Assembly: GCA_019120575.1 (NCBI GenBank)
Contig: DWUU01000058.1
Location: 1-39,752, forward strand
DNA from: Candidatus Mediterraneibacter quadrami
Lineage (GTDB): Bacteria > Bacillota > Clostridia > Lachnospirales > Lachnospiraceae
Direction of reading: 5' to 3'
Length of the DNA stretch: 39,752 bases
The notes beneath the pieces are model-generated. The model made no database searches. It was not told where the DNA came from and saw only the letters and a program-made list of their open reading frames with translations. Shown piece after piece: positions 1-5,790 of the stretch. Position 1 is the stretch's first letter. Each line of letters begins with the position of its first letter. The position numbers were made by a program, and so were the translations under genes.

Positions 1-53
1 CACGATATCCAGAACCACAATCTGGCGCGCTAACCAACTGCACCATACCCACC
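1..53 (-). tRNA. tRNA-His (GTG), 3' part outside window
   Basis: Read on the minus strand, the gene has a D arm and an anticodon stem CCAGA/TCTGG around the loop TTGTGGT, giving anticodon GTG. The extra 5' G typical of tRNA-His appears to be encoded at 53. The T arm and 3' acceptor lie beyond the left edge. It is the last visible member of the Pro-Gly-Arg-His array. Confidence 0.9.
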
Positions 54-58
54 ATAAC

Positions 59-131
59 GAGCCTGGGGGGATTCGAACCCACGACCTACGGCTTAGAAGG
101 CCGTTGCTCTATCCAGCTGAGCTACAGACTC
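59..131 (-). tRNA. tRNA-Arg (TCT)
   Basis: The acceptor GAGTCTG pairs with CAGGCTC (one G-T pair), and the anticodon stem ACGGC/GCCGT encloses CTTCTAA, giving TCT. No CCA is encoded. The T stem appears to contain one T-C mismatch, but all other conserved positions fit. Confidence 0.92.
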
Positions 132-164
132 ATTTCGTCATATGCTCCTGCATCCTTGCAGGAA

Positions 165-235
165 AGCGGGTGATGAGAATCGAACTCACGTATCCAGCTT
201 GGAAGGCTGGTGTTCTACCATTGAACTACACCCGC
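165..235 (-). tRNA. tRNA-Gly (TCC)
   Basis: A 71-nt cloverleaf on the minus strand. The acceptor GCGGGTG pairs with CACCCGC, and the anticodon stem CCAGC/GCTGG encloses CTTCCAA, giving TCC. CCA is not encoded. Confidence 0.94.
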
Positions 236-241
236 ACATGA

Positions 242-316
242 TCGGGGTGACAGGATTCGAACCTGCGACCTCCTGGTCCCAAACCAGGCGCTCTAGCCAA
301 GCTGAGCCACACCCCG
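242..316 (-). tRNA. tRNA-Pro (TGG)
   Basis: The acceptor CGGGGTG pairs with CACCCCG, and the anticodon stem CCTGG/CCAGG encloses TTTGGGA, giving TGG. It is the promoter-proximal gene of the minus-strand tRNA array and starts about 40 nt after the -10 box at 358-363. Confidence 0.94.
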
Positions 317-357
317 GCGTACTCGCTGAGATCCTGTCTTCCCACAGCGCATGGATT

Positions 358-386
358 ATTATATTATACAGTTCCCTGCATGTCAA
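358..386 (-). promoter_or_regulatory. Consensus sigma-A promoter of the tRNA array
   Basis: On the minus strand TTGACA (386-381), a 17-nt spacer and TATAAT (363-358) match the consensus perfectly, as expected of a strong stable-RNA promoter. It drives Pro-Gly-Arg-His and whatever follows outside the window. Confidence 0.92.
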
Positions 387-442
387 CAACTTTTTTTATT
401 TTTCATACCGGTTTCTTCAATATTTGTTATTATGCCGGGAAA

Positions 443-925
443 TCATGCCAGGTACTTCTGTTCAAACGACGCCGTGCCGTCCTCCCCGATCTCCATGATC
501 ATATAGCTGCCTTTTCTTCCGTCCTGCCTCGGGAATGAAAGACTGCCCGGATTCAGTACGGTAAGTCCGTCCTTCTGCTCGAAGAAAGGCTTATGGGTAT
601 GCCCGAACATCACGATATCCGCCTCCCGCGCACGCCCTTCTTCTATAATATACTCCGGATCAAGCGATACATAGTATGCATGCCCGTGGGTGATAAAAAC
701 TTTATTCTTTCCCAGATTGAATTCTTCCTCCCGCGGCAGATCCGAGAAGAAATCATTGTTTCCCCGGACGATATGCTTCTCGCAGTCCACGACTGCATTG
801 ATATAGTCCTCTCCGCCTTCCACATCGCCGAGATGGATAAATACATCGATCTTCCCGGCTTCTTCCAGCGCCCGGTCCAGAGCGCCATGTCTGCCGTGTG
901 TATCGCTGACGATCAAAATCTTCAT
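443..925 (-). CDS. yfcE: YfcE/MJ0936-family metallophosphodiesterase
   Basis: A 160-residue protein, normal for the YfcE branch of calcineurin-like phosphoesterases, which cleave phosphodiester bonds at a dinuclear metal site in the cytosol. The metal ligands are all visible: SDTHG near residue 8, HLGD near 31, RGNND near 54, THGH near 79 and FGHTHKP near 106, followed by the family's NPGS motif. Its start overlaps the end of the upstream XTP/dITP diphosphatase gene by 4 bases (ATGA), so the two are translationally coupled. The pairing with a house-cleaning nucleotide pyrophosphatase is common in Firmicutes. The physiological substrate is not known from sequence. Confidence 0.9.
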   Translation of the reverse strand: MKILIVSDTHGRHGALDRALEEAGKIDVFIHLGDVEGGEDYINAVVDCEKHIVRGNNDFFSDLPREEEFNLGKNKVFITHGHAYYVSLDPEYIIEEGRAREADIVMFGHTHKPFFEQKDGLTVLNPGSLSFPRQDGRKGSYMIMEIGEDGTASFEQKYLA

Positions 926-1533
926 TCCTGTCCCCCGTCAAGTTTCTCTTTCAGTATGGCCCGCATGGAGCGGAGCGCTTTGCCTCTGTGGCTTAATTCA
1001 TTTTTCTGTTCCGGAGACATCTGCGCCGTCGTGCAGCCGTACTCGGGCACATAGAAGATCGGATCGTAGCCGAATCCGTTGTCTCCTGCCGGCTCATAAG
1101 CCACACGGCCTTCGATCGTCTCCCGCACCACATCGACCGTTCCGTCCGGAAATACAGCCGCTACCGCGCACACAAACCGCGCCGTACGCTCTTCATCCGG
1201 CACTCCTTCCATCCGGTCCAGCAGGATGTTGTTCTTGATATCATAAGAGGTATCCTCTCCGGCAAAACGTGCGGAATAGATCCCCGGCGCTTTGTCAAGG
1301 TAGTCGATCTCAAGGCCGGAGTCATCCGCCAGCACGATATCATTCGTCAGTACTCTGGCCACCGCCCGCGCCTTGATCTCCGCGTTTTCCTCAAAGCTTG
1401 CGCCGTCCTCGACGATATCCACATCAACGCCCGCCTCTTTCATCGAAAGGATCTCCATCCCCAGGTCTTCGAGGATCATGCGGATCTCCTTCATTTTATT
1501 TTCATTTCCCGTGGCAAATACAATTCTCTTCAT
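922..1533 (-). CDS. rdgB: XTP/dITP diphosphatase (non-canonical purine NTP pyrophosphatase)
   Basis: A 203-residue HAM1/RdgB-family enzyme that hydrolyses ITP, dITP and XTP to the monophosphate and pyrophosphate, keeping deaminated purines out of nucleic acids. It opens with the substrate-binding motif ATGNENKMKEI, has the metal-binding ADDSGLEID near residue 68, SARFAGE near 87, and the C-terminal FGYDPIF and SHRGKAL motifs. Length and motif order are normal. It starts one base after the stop of the rRNA methyltransferase gene and overlaps the phosphodiesterase gene by 4 bases, making the middle gene of a three-gene operon. No strong ribosome binding site is visible, consistent with translational coupling. 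Confidence 0.95.
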   Translation of the reverse strand: MKRIVFATGNENKMKEIRMILEDLGMEILSMKEAGVDVDIVEDGASFEENAEIKARAVARVLTNDIVLADDSGLEIDYLDKAPGIYSARFAGEDTSYDIKNNILLDRMEGVPDEERTARFVCAVAAVFPDGTVDVVRETIEGRVAYEPAGDNGFGYDPIFYVPEYGCTTAQMSPEQKNELSHRGKALRSMRAILKEKLDGGQE

Positions 1534-1534
1534 A

Positions 1535-2698
1535 TTACTCTGTACCTTCTGTCTTTCTTCTTGCCGGCGGCTTCGGCCCCGGATACTGATAGAAATAAGT
1601 CCGGATCATCCCGTTGTATATTTTCCGGTTCTTCTGTGCCTTTTTCCCGAAATACCGCTGGGCGTCCTCATAACTTGTGATCATATAGGCGGACCAGCTG
1701 TCAAGCTTCATGAACGCCTCGCCGAAATCACGGTAGATCTGCGGCAGTGTCGCCCTGTCCTCCAGCCGTTCGCCGTAAGGCGGATTGGTGATAATGAATC
1801 CGTATTTTTTCGGATGGCTTAAGTCGCGGACTTCCCGCTGCTGGAAATGGATCAGATGATCGACCCCTGCCGCTTCGGCATTCCTGCGGGCCGTGCGGAT
1901 CACTTCCGCGTCCGCGTCATACCCCTGAATATCCGTCTCAATCCGGTCGTCGATCAGATCCTGCGCCTCATTGACCGCCTCGTACCAGTATTTTTTCGGG
2001 AAAAGGTTCGCCCAATCCTCCGCTGTAAATGAGCGGTTCATCCCCGGCGCGATATGCGCGGCCATCATCGCCGCCTCGATCGGAAATGTCCCGCTTCCGC
2101 AGAACGGGTCCACCAGAATGCGGTCTCCACGCCACGGCGTCAGCATAATGAGCGCCGCCGCCAGGTTCTCGGCGATCGGCGCCTTGCCCGCTGCCGGACG
2201 GTATCCACGCTTGTGGAGGGACGTTCCCGTTGTGTCAATCCCGACCGTGACGATATCCTTCATCAGAAAAACCCGCACCGGATAGGCCGCCCCACTCTCC
2301 GGGAACCATTCGATGCGATATCTCGACTTCAGCCGTTCGACCATGGCCTTCTTCATTATAGACTGGATATCCGACGGGCTGAACAGCCGGCTTTTCACGG
2401 ACGCCGCCTTCGCCACCCAGAACTTTCCGTCTTCCGGTATGTAATCTTCCCAGGGGATCTCCCGGGTTCTCTCAAACAGTTCCTCAAACGTCTCTGCGCG
2501 GAAGCTCCCGACTTTCAGCAGGATCCGCTCCGCCGTGCGCAGAAAAATATTGGCTCTGGCCGCCGCTTCGATCCCGCCGGCAAACGTCACACGCCCGTCC
2601 TCAACCTGAACGATCTCATATCCGAGTTCCTGAAGTTCACGCTTCAGAACCGACTCAAGCCCGAAATGACAGGGCGCGATCCACTCCATTTTATCCAT
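1535..2698 (-). CDS. THUMP-domain class I RNA methyltransferase (YpsC/RlmL-like)
   Basis: A 387-residue protein resembling the Bacillus YpsC/RlmL-N family, which methylates a guanine N2 in 23S rRNA. Residues about 1-160 contain a ferredoxin-like/THUMP RNA-binding part. The Rossmann methyltransferase follows, with DPFCGSGTFPIEAA near 200 binding S-adenosylmethionine and the amino-methyltransferase catalytic motif NPPYGER near 303. The C-terminal basic tail (KPPARRKTEG) is typical. ATG at 2698 is preceded at about 9 bases by AAGGACGG. It is the first gene of the operon with the diphosphatase and phosphodiesterase. The exact modified base cannot be read from the sequence. Confidence 0.9.
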   Translation of the reverse strand: MDKMEWIAPCHFGLESVLKRELQELGYEIVQVEDGRVTFAGGIEAAARANIFLRTAERILLKVGSFRAETFEELFERTREIPWEDYIPEDGKFWVAKAASVKSRLFSPSDIQSIMKKAMVERLKSRYRIEWFPESGAAYPVRVFLMKDIVTVGIDTTGTSLHKRGYRPAAGKAPIAENLAAALIMLTPWRGDRILVDPFCGSGTFPIEAAMMAAHIAPGMNRSFTAEDWANLFPKKYWYEAVNEAQDLIDDRIETDIQGYDADAEVIRTARRNAEAAGVDHLIHFQQREVRDLSHPKKYGFIITNPPYGERLEDRATLPQIYRDFGEAFMKLDSWSAYMITSYEDAQRYFGKKAQKNRKIYNGMIRTYFYQYPGPKPPARRKTEGTE

Positions 2699-2756
2699 GA
2701 AAACTATCCGTCCTTACATTTTGTCTCCTTACATATTACTATAAATCCGGGACAGA

Positions 2757-2792
2757 GTAAAGGTGAACTTTACCTGTCCCGGACCCGATCCT
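2757..2792 (-). terminator. Strong hairpin after the Asn-rich gene
   Basis: CCGGGACAG (2757-2765) pairs with CTGTCCCGG (2784-2792), and an inner GTAAAG/CTTTAC extends the stem with one bulged base. On the minus strand it is followed by ATTTATAG rather than a clean T run. It is a plausible but imperfect intrinsic terminator for the small gene at 2823-3011. Confidence 0.55.
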
Positions 2793-2822
2793 ACTGTTTA
2801 TCCGGCGATATCAGACGCAGTC

Positions 2823-3011
2823 CTAATAACGGTCTGACTCGTCATATGCATCCGAGTTTTTCCCGCAGTTTCTGCTGTCAGACATTTTTGAACGGGAATT
2901 GCTGTTTCTGGAAGCATTTTTATTCTTGTTCTGGCTGTCCCCGTAGGAAGTGCTGTTTTTTGCATTTGAGTTCCTGTTGGAATTGTTTACGTTGCTGTAG
3001 TTCTTTGCCAT
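2823..3011 (-). CDS. Small Asn/Ser/Lys-rich protein, candidate spore-expressed
   Basis: A 62-residue low-complexity protein, about a quarter Asn with many Ser and Lys, starting MAKNYSNVNN and ending in a short acidic tail (DAYDESDRY). It has one Cys and no membrane segment. A textbook ribosome binding site (AGGAGGG, 7 bases before ATG) supports translation. Upstream lies GAATA-N17-CATACTA, which resembles a forespore sigma-G promoter, and no sigma-A -10 box is evident. The composition recalls Asn/Gln-rich small acid-soluble spore proteins of the gamma type, but I do not recognise a named family. The gene is monocistronic, with a hairpin directly after it. Coding status is well supported; function is inferred from context only. 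Confidence 0.72.
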   Translation of the reverse strand: MAKNYSNVNNSNRNSNAKNSTSYGDSQNKNKNASRNSNSRSKMSDSRNCGKNSDAYDESDRY

Positions 3012-3042
3012 GAGTAATCCCTCCTGTTTTTTTGTTCACTCT

Positions 3043-3071
3043 TAGTATGTCTGAAGATCACATTTTTATTC
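3043..3071 (-). promoter_or_regulatory. Sigma-G-like promoter of the Asn-rich gene
   Basis: On the minus strand GAATA (3071-3067), a 17-nt spacer and CATACTA (3049-3043) match the Bacillus forespore sigma-G pattern (roughly GHATR and CATNHTA). The predicted start would leave a leader of about 25 nt carrying the AGGAGGG site. Assignment rests on motif similarity only. Confidence 0.55.
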
Positions 3072-3119
3072 TCCGATTTATGACGGATACATTGATTTTC
3101 AGTTTTACAAAAGTTTTTC

Positions 3120-3148
3120 TTGCTTTTTCCAATCCGCTATATTATACT
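3120..3148 (+). promoter_or_regulatory. Sigma-A promoter of candidate small RNA
   Basis: TTGCTT (3120-3125), a 17-nt spacer and TATACT (3143-3148) lie on the plus strand in a gene-free stretch. The only plus-strand element behind it is the hairpin-terminator unit at 3155-3235. Confidence 0.65.
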
Positions 3149-3154
3149 GTTCAA

Positions 3155-3235
3155 TGTAGAAAGCATATTTCTACAACCCCTTATTAATTATTTATACTCC
3201 CCTCAAAAGACCGATGGCTCCCCCATCGGTCTTTT
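3155..3235 (+). ncRNA. Candidate ~80-nt C-rich regulatory small RNA
   Basis: The unit begins about 7 nt after a good -10 box with a perfect 8-bp hairpin (TGTAGAAA/TTTCTACA, 3155-3175). An A/T-rich single-stranded stretch follows, containing ACCCC (3176-3180) and ACTCCCCTC (3196-3204). It ends in an intrinsic terminator (3205-3235) whose apical loop is CTCCC. Three exposed C-rich patches could pair with Shine-Dalgarno sequences, as in UCCC-motif small RNAs of Gram-positive bacteria. A 63-codon reading frame crosses it but has no ribosome binding site and runs through the terminator. I do not recognise it as a known RNA family. The rest of the gene-free stretch (3012-3436) holds only the palindrome at 3316-3327 and the hairpin at 3396-3428. 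Confidence 0.55.
3205..3235 (+). terminator. Intrinsic terminator with C-rich loop
   Basis: AAAAGACCGATGG (3205-3217) pairs perfectly with CCATCGGTCTTTT (3223-3235) around the loop CTCCC. The A and T flanks make it potentially bidirectional. It ends the candidate small RNA. Confidence 0.85.
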
Positions 3236-3395
3236 ACTTTGCTCTGGTGTTCATATTTTGTTCATTTATCATTTAAAAAACTTTCATTATCTCAACACGT
3301 TTTCTTCATGAATCCAAAGTATACTTTAACCATCGAAAGAAAAACATATAATTAAGACGCTGCAAAGTTATCCAGAAAAAACTTTTTCATAATAC

Positions 3396-3428
3396 ATGCC
3401 GGGGACTGAGAGATCAGTCACCCGGCAT
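3396..3428 (-). terminator. Long hairpin after the pseudokinase gene
   Basis: ATGCCGGG pairs with CCCGGCAT and an inner GACTGA/TCAGTC continues the stem with one bulged base and a 4-nt loop, about 14 bp in all. It starts 9 nt after the stop at 3437. The following minus-strand bases (GTATTATG) are not a T run, so termination efficiency is uncertain. Confidence 0.6.
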
Positions 3429-3436
3429 CCTCCCTT

Positions 3437-4258
3437 TTACGGGGCTTTTTCGATTTCTGTTTTTTTCTCTTTGATTTCCCTGATTTCCACCGGATCTGTT
3501 TCATCTTTCAGCAGCCGGTCGTAAACATCGAGCAGTTCCTGCTCCAGTTCCCGGATCCTGACCTGTTCCTCCTCAGCCTTAACCAGGCTCTTCTTTTCGA
3601 CGCCCAGCATGACGCACAGGCAGAGGCAGGCCGCGATGGCAAGTCCCACGCCGCCGGCAATGCGCTTCAGGCTCTGCTTTCTCCCCTGCGGTTTTGCAGC
3701 GACCGCTTCCGGGATCTGCGGCAGCGCTTTCAGCACCTGCCCGAAATCACTGTACCGTTTGCCTGATTCTCCGGTGCACCGGCCGATCACCCGCTGCAGC
3801 TTCATTTCTTCCAGTCCGGTAAGGGCCGGCCGGACTTCCGCGCAGGCCATCATAAACTGAACGATCTTTCCATAAGCAAACAGATCCGCTTCGTGATTCC
3901 TGCTTATCCCCAGATCATAGACCGGCCGCACAAAATGATCTCTGACAGCGCCCGTCTGCATTTTCTTAATTACAGAAGCATTATCCGGCGCTTCCAGATC
4001 CAGCAGCCGGAGTCCGTCTTCTTCCGTCACGATAATGCTGTACGGGTTCAGATACCGGTAATCCTGTCCGCTCCCCGACCGGTGGTACTGATCAACGCAC
4101 CGCGCAATCTCCCGAAGCCAGATAAGCAGTCCTCTTCTGTCCATCCCCGGGTGCTCCTTCATCCGCCGGATCAGACTGACGCCCTGCACGCAGTCCAGAC
4201 TGCGCCTGCAGGCTGTTCCGTGTTCGATAAACTTCAGCACTTCATACATTTCTTCCAT
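3437..4258 (-). CDS. Membrane-anchored protein-kinase-like protein (probable pseudokinase)
   Basis: A 273-residue protein from the chosen start, ATG at 4258, which has AGGAAA about 7 bases upstream. An in-frame ATG at 4372 lacks a ribosome binding site but lies nearer the promoter. Residues about 1-190 look like the C-lobe of a Ser/Thr kinase: YRYLNPYSIIV sits where the catalytic HRD loop belongs, LLDLEAP replaces DFG, and ADLFAYGK resembles the DxxxxG helix. The Lys-containing N-lobe and the HRD aspartate are missing, so activity is doubtful. One hydrophobic segment (about 198-217, GLAIAACLCLCVML) is followed by a charged coiled-coil tail of about 55 residues, presumably outside. The arrangement resembles EssB/YukC of type VII secretion, but no such genes are nearby. 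Function unknown. Confidence 0.65.
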   Translation of the reverse strand: MEEMYEVLKFIEHGTACRRSLDCVQGVSLIRRMKEHPGMDRRGLLIWLREIARCVDQYHRSGSGQDYRYLNPYSIIVTEEDGLRLLDLEAPDNASVIKKMQTGAVRDHFVRPVYDLGISRNHEADLFAYGKIVQFMMACAEVRPALTGLEEMKLQRVIGRCTGESGKRYSDFGQVLKALPQIPEAVAAKPQGRKQSLKRIAGGVGLAIAACLCLCVMLGVEKKSLVKAEEEQVRIRELEQELLDVYDRLLKDETDPVEIREIKEKKTEIEKAP

Positions 4259-4408
4259 ATGCAATTTCCTGTTGGCTGCGCATGAGACCGCCGGCATTCC
4301 CTCAACTGCCGTTCCCGGCCTGACACATCCTTTTCTTCTGTGGATCTCATCAGAAACCGATGAAGAAAACATAAGAGCATTCTGAATCAGAGCGATTCAG
4401 GTACAAGT

Positions 4409-4437
4409 ATCATAATAAAAAAACGCAAAAAAAGCAA
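4409..4437 (-). promoter_or_regulatory. Promoter of the pseudokinase gene
   Basis: On the minus strand TTGCTT (4437-4432), a 17-nt spacer and TATGAT (4414-4409). The -35 box lies inside the descending arm of the terminator of the upstream glf gene. Just downstream an inverted repeat CTGAATC/GATTCAG (4382-4400) falls at the predicted transcript start and could be an operator or a 5' hairpin. Confidence 0.6.
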
Positions 4438-4460
4438 GCACCATTTTCCGGTGCCTGCTT
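4425..4460 (-). terminator. Intrinsic terminator of glf
   Basis: AAGCAAGCACC (4432-4442) pairs with GGTGCCTGCTT (4450-4460) with one mismatch, and on the minus strand runs into five T followed by GCG and seven more T. It lies 20 nt after the glf stop. Confidence 0.85.
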
Positions 4461-4480
4461 CACAGGTTTTCTTATAAAAG

Positions 4481-5581
4481 TCAATCCATTCTCTCCAGCT
4501 GCTCAAGCGCCGCCGCGATCACTTTATCCATATCATAGTATCTGTAATTGCCGAGCCTTCCGCCGAAGATGACATTTTCTTCCTTATCCGCAAGTTCCCT
4601 GTACTTCTCAAACAATGCATTGTTCTTCTCGTCATTGACCGGATAGTAAGGTTCCATTCCCACCGTCCACTCGGATGAATACTCCCTGGAGATCACAGTC
4701 TTCTCCTGCTGTCCGAACTCAAAGTGCTTGTGTTCGATCACGCGTGTGTAGGGCACCTCGCGCTCCGTGTAATTGACAACCGCATTGCCCTGGTAATTCT
4801 CGCAGTCCAGGACTTCCGTCTCAAAACGGACGGAACGGTATTCCAGCGCGCCCAGCTGATAGCCGAAATATTCATCGATCTGCCCGGTGAAAATGATCTT
4901 CTCCGCGATATCCGGATTCTCTTTCCGGAACTCAAAGAAATCAACACCTGTGCGCACTTCCGCACCCGCGAGCATCTTCTCCACGATCGGCGTGTAGCCT
5001 CCGACCGGGATTCCCTGATAGCGGTCGTTAAAGTAGTTGTTATCATAAATGAACCGGCAGGGGAGACGTTTGATGATGAATGCCGGAAGTTCCGTACAGC
5101 TTCTGCCCCACTGTTTCTCCGTATATCCTTTTACCAGCTTTTCGTAAATGTCCCGTCCCACCAGGAACAGCGCCTGCTCTTCCAGGTTCTTCGGCTCTGT
5201 GATCCCGGTCTCTCTGCGCTGGCGCTCGATGATCTCTTTCGCCTCCGCCGGCGTACGGATCCCCCACATCTTGCTGAATGTGTTCATATTGAAAGGCAGG
5301 TTGTAAAGCTCGTCCTTGTATACCGCCACCGGAGAATTGATATAATTATTGAACTCCGCAAACTGATTCACATAATCCCAGATCTTCCTGTCCGAAGTAT
5401 GAAAGATGTGCGCGCCGTATTTGTGCACATGGATCCCTTCAATATCCTCACAGTAAATATTTCCCGCAATATGGTCCCTGCGGTCGATGACCAGGCAGCT
5501 TTTCCCTTTCCGACCGAGCTCATACGCCATCACAGCGCCGTACAGGCCCGCTCCTACGATCAGATAATCATATTTTTTCAT
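4481..5581 (-). CDS. glf: UDP-galactopyranose mutase
   Basis: A 366-residue FAD enzyme that interconverts UDP-galactopyranose and UDP-galactofuranose, the donor for galactofuranose in surface glycans. The N-terminal dinucleotide-binding motif is YLIVGAGLYGAV; HKYGAHIFHT near residue 53 and the YTEKQWG segment near 155 are family hallmarks, and the C-terminal FGGRLGNYRYYDMD carries conserved substrate and flavin contacts. Length is normal. It starts with ATG behind AGAGGTGG and is monocistronic, with its own extended -10 promoter and a strong terminator. No galactofuranosyltransferase or glycan cluster is nearby, so the consuming pathway must lie elsewhere. Confidence 0.96.
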   Translation of the reverse strand: MKKYDYLIVGAGLYGAVMAYELGRKGKSCLVIDRRDHIAGNIYCEDIEGIHVHKYGAHIFHTSDRKIWDYVNQFAEFNNYINSPVAVYKDELYNLPFNMNTFSKMWGIRTPAEAKEIIERQRRETGITEPKNLEEQALFLVGRDIYEKLVKGYTEKQWGRSCTELPAFIIKRLPCRFIYDNNYFNDRYQGIPVGGYTPIVEKMLAGAEVRTGVDFFEFRKENPDIAEKIIFTGQIDEYFGYQLGALEYRSVRFETEVLDCENYQGNAVVNYTEREVPYTRVIEHKHFEFGQQEKTVISREYSSEWTVGMEPYYPVNDEKNNALFEKYRELADKEENVIFGGRLGNYRYYDMDKVIAAALEQLERMD

Positions 5582-5620
5582 TGTCCACCTCTTCCGCGTG
5601 TCCGCTTTTCATTTGAACTG

Positions 5621-5649
5621 ATTATATCATCATCCGACGGGTTTTCACA
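5621..5649 (-). promoter_or_regulatory. Extended -10 promoter of glf
   Basis: On the minus strand TGATATAAT gives an extended -10 with TATAAT at 5626-5621. The -35 position (TGTGAA, 5649-5644, 17-nt spacer) is weak, which fits an extended -10 promoter. Confidence 0.55.
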
Positions 5650-5697
5650 CTATCACCGTCTTTTTCGTCATTTATACACATTTTTAACATTTTTTCA

Positions 5698-5726
5698 TTT
5701 ACAAATTAGCCATAATGCACTAAAAT
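5698..5726 (+). promoter_or_regulatory. Sigma-A promoter of the phosphofructokinase gene
   Basis: TTTACA (5698-5703), a 17-nt spacer and TAAAAT (5721-5726) on the plus strand, giving a leader of about 58 nt before the ATG at 5791. Confidence 0.7.
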
Positions 5727-5790
5727 GTATTGGTAGGTGCTTTTCAGTCGAAAAAGCAGAACACGAATTGCAATATGGAGGTACTTGAAA

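Noticed and set aside
142-498. 118-codon plus-strand frame across the first tRNA genes
   Set aside because: It runs through tRNA-Gly, tRNA-Pro and their promoter and has no ribosome binding site.
2054-3013. 319-codon plus-strand frame opposite the rRNA methyltransferase and Asn-rich genes
   Set aside because: It is antisense to a clear methyltransferase and to a strong terminator hairpin; the composition is Arg/His/Cys-rich as in shadow frames.
3120-3311. 63-codon plus-strand frame in the gene-free stretch
   Set aside because: It has no ribosome binding site and crosses an intrinsic terminator; the region fits a non-coding RNA better.
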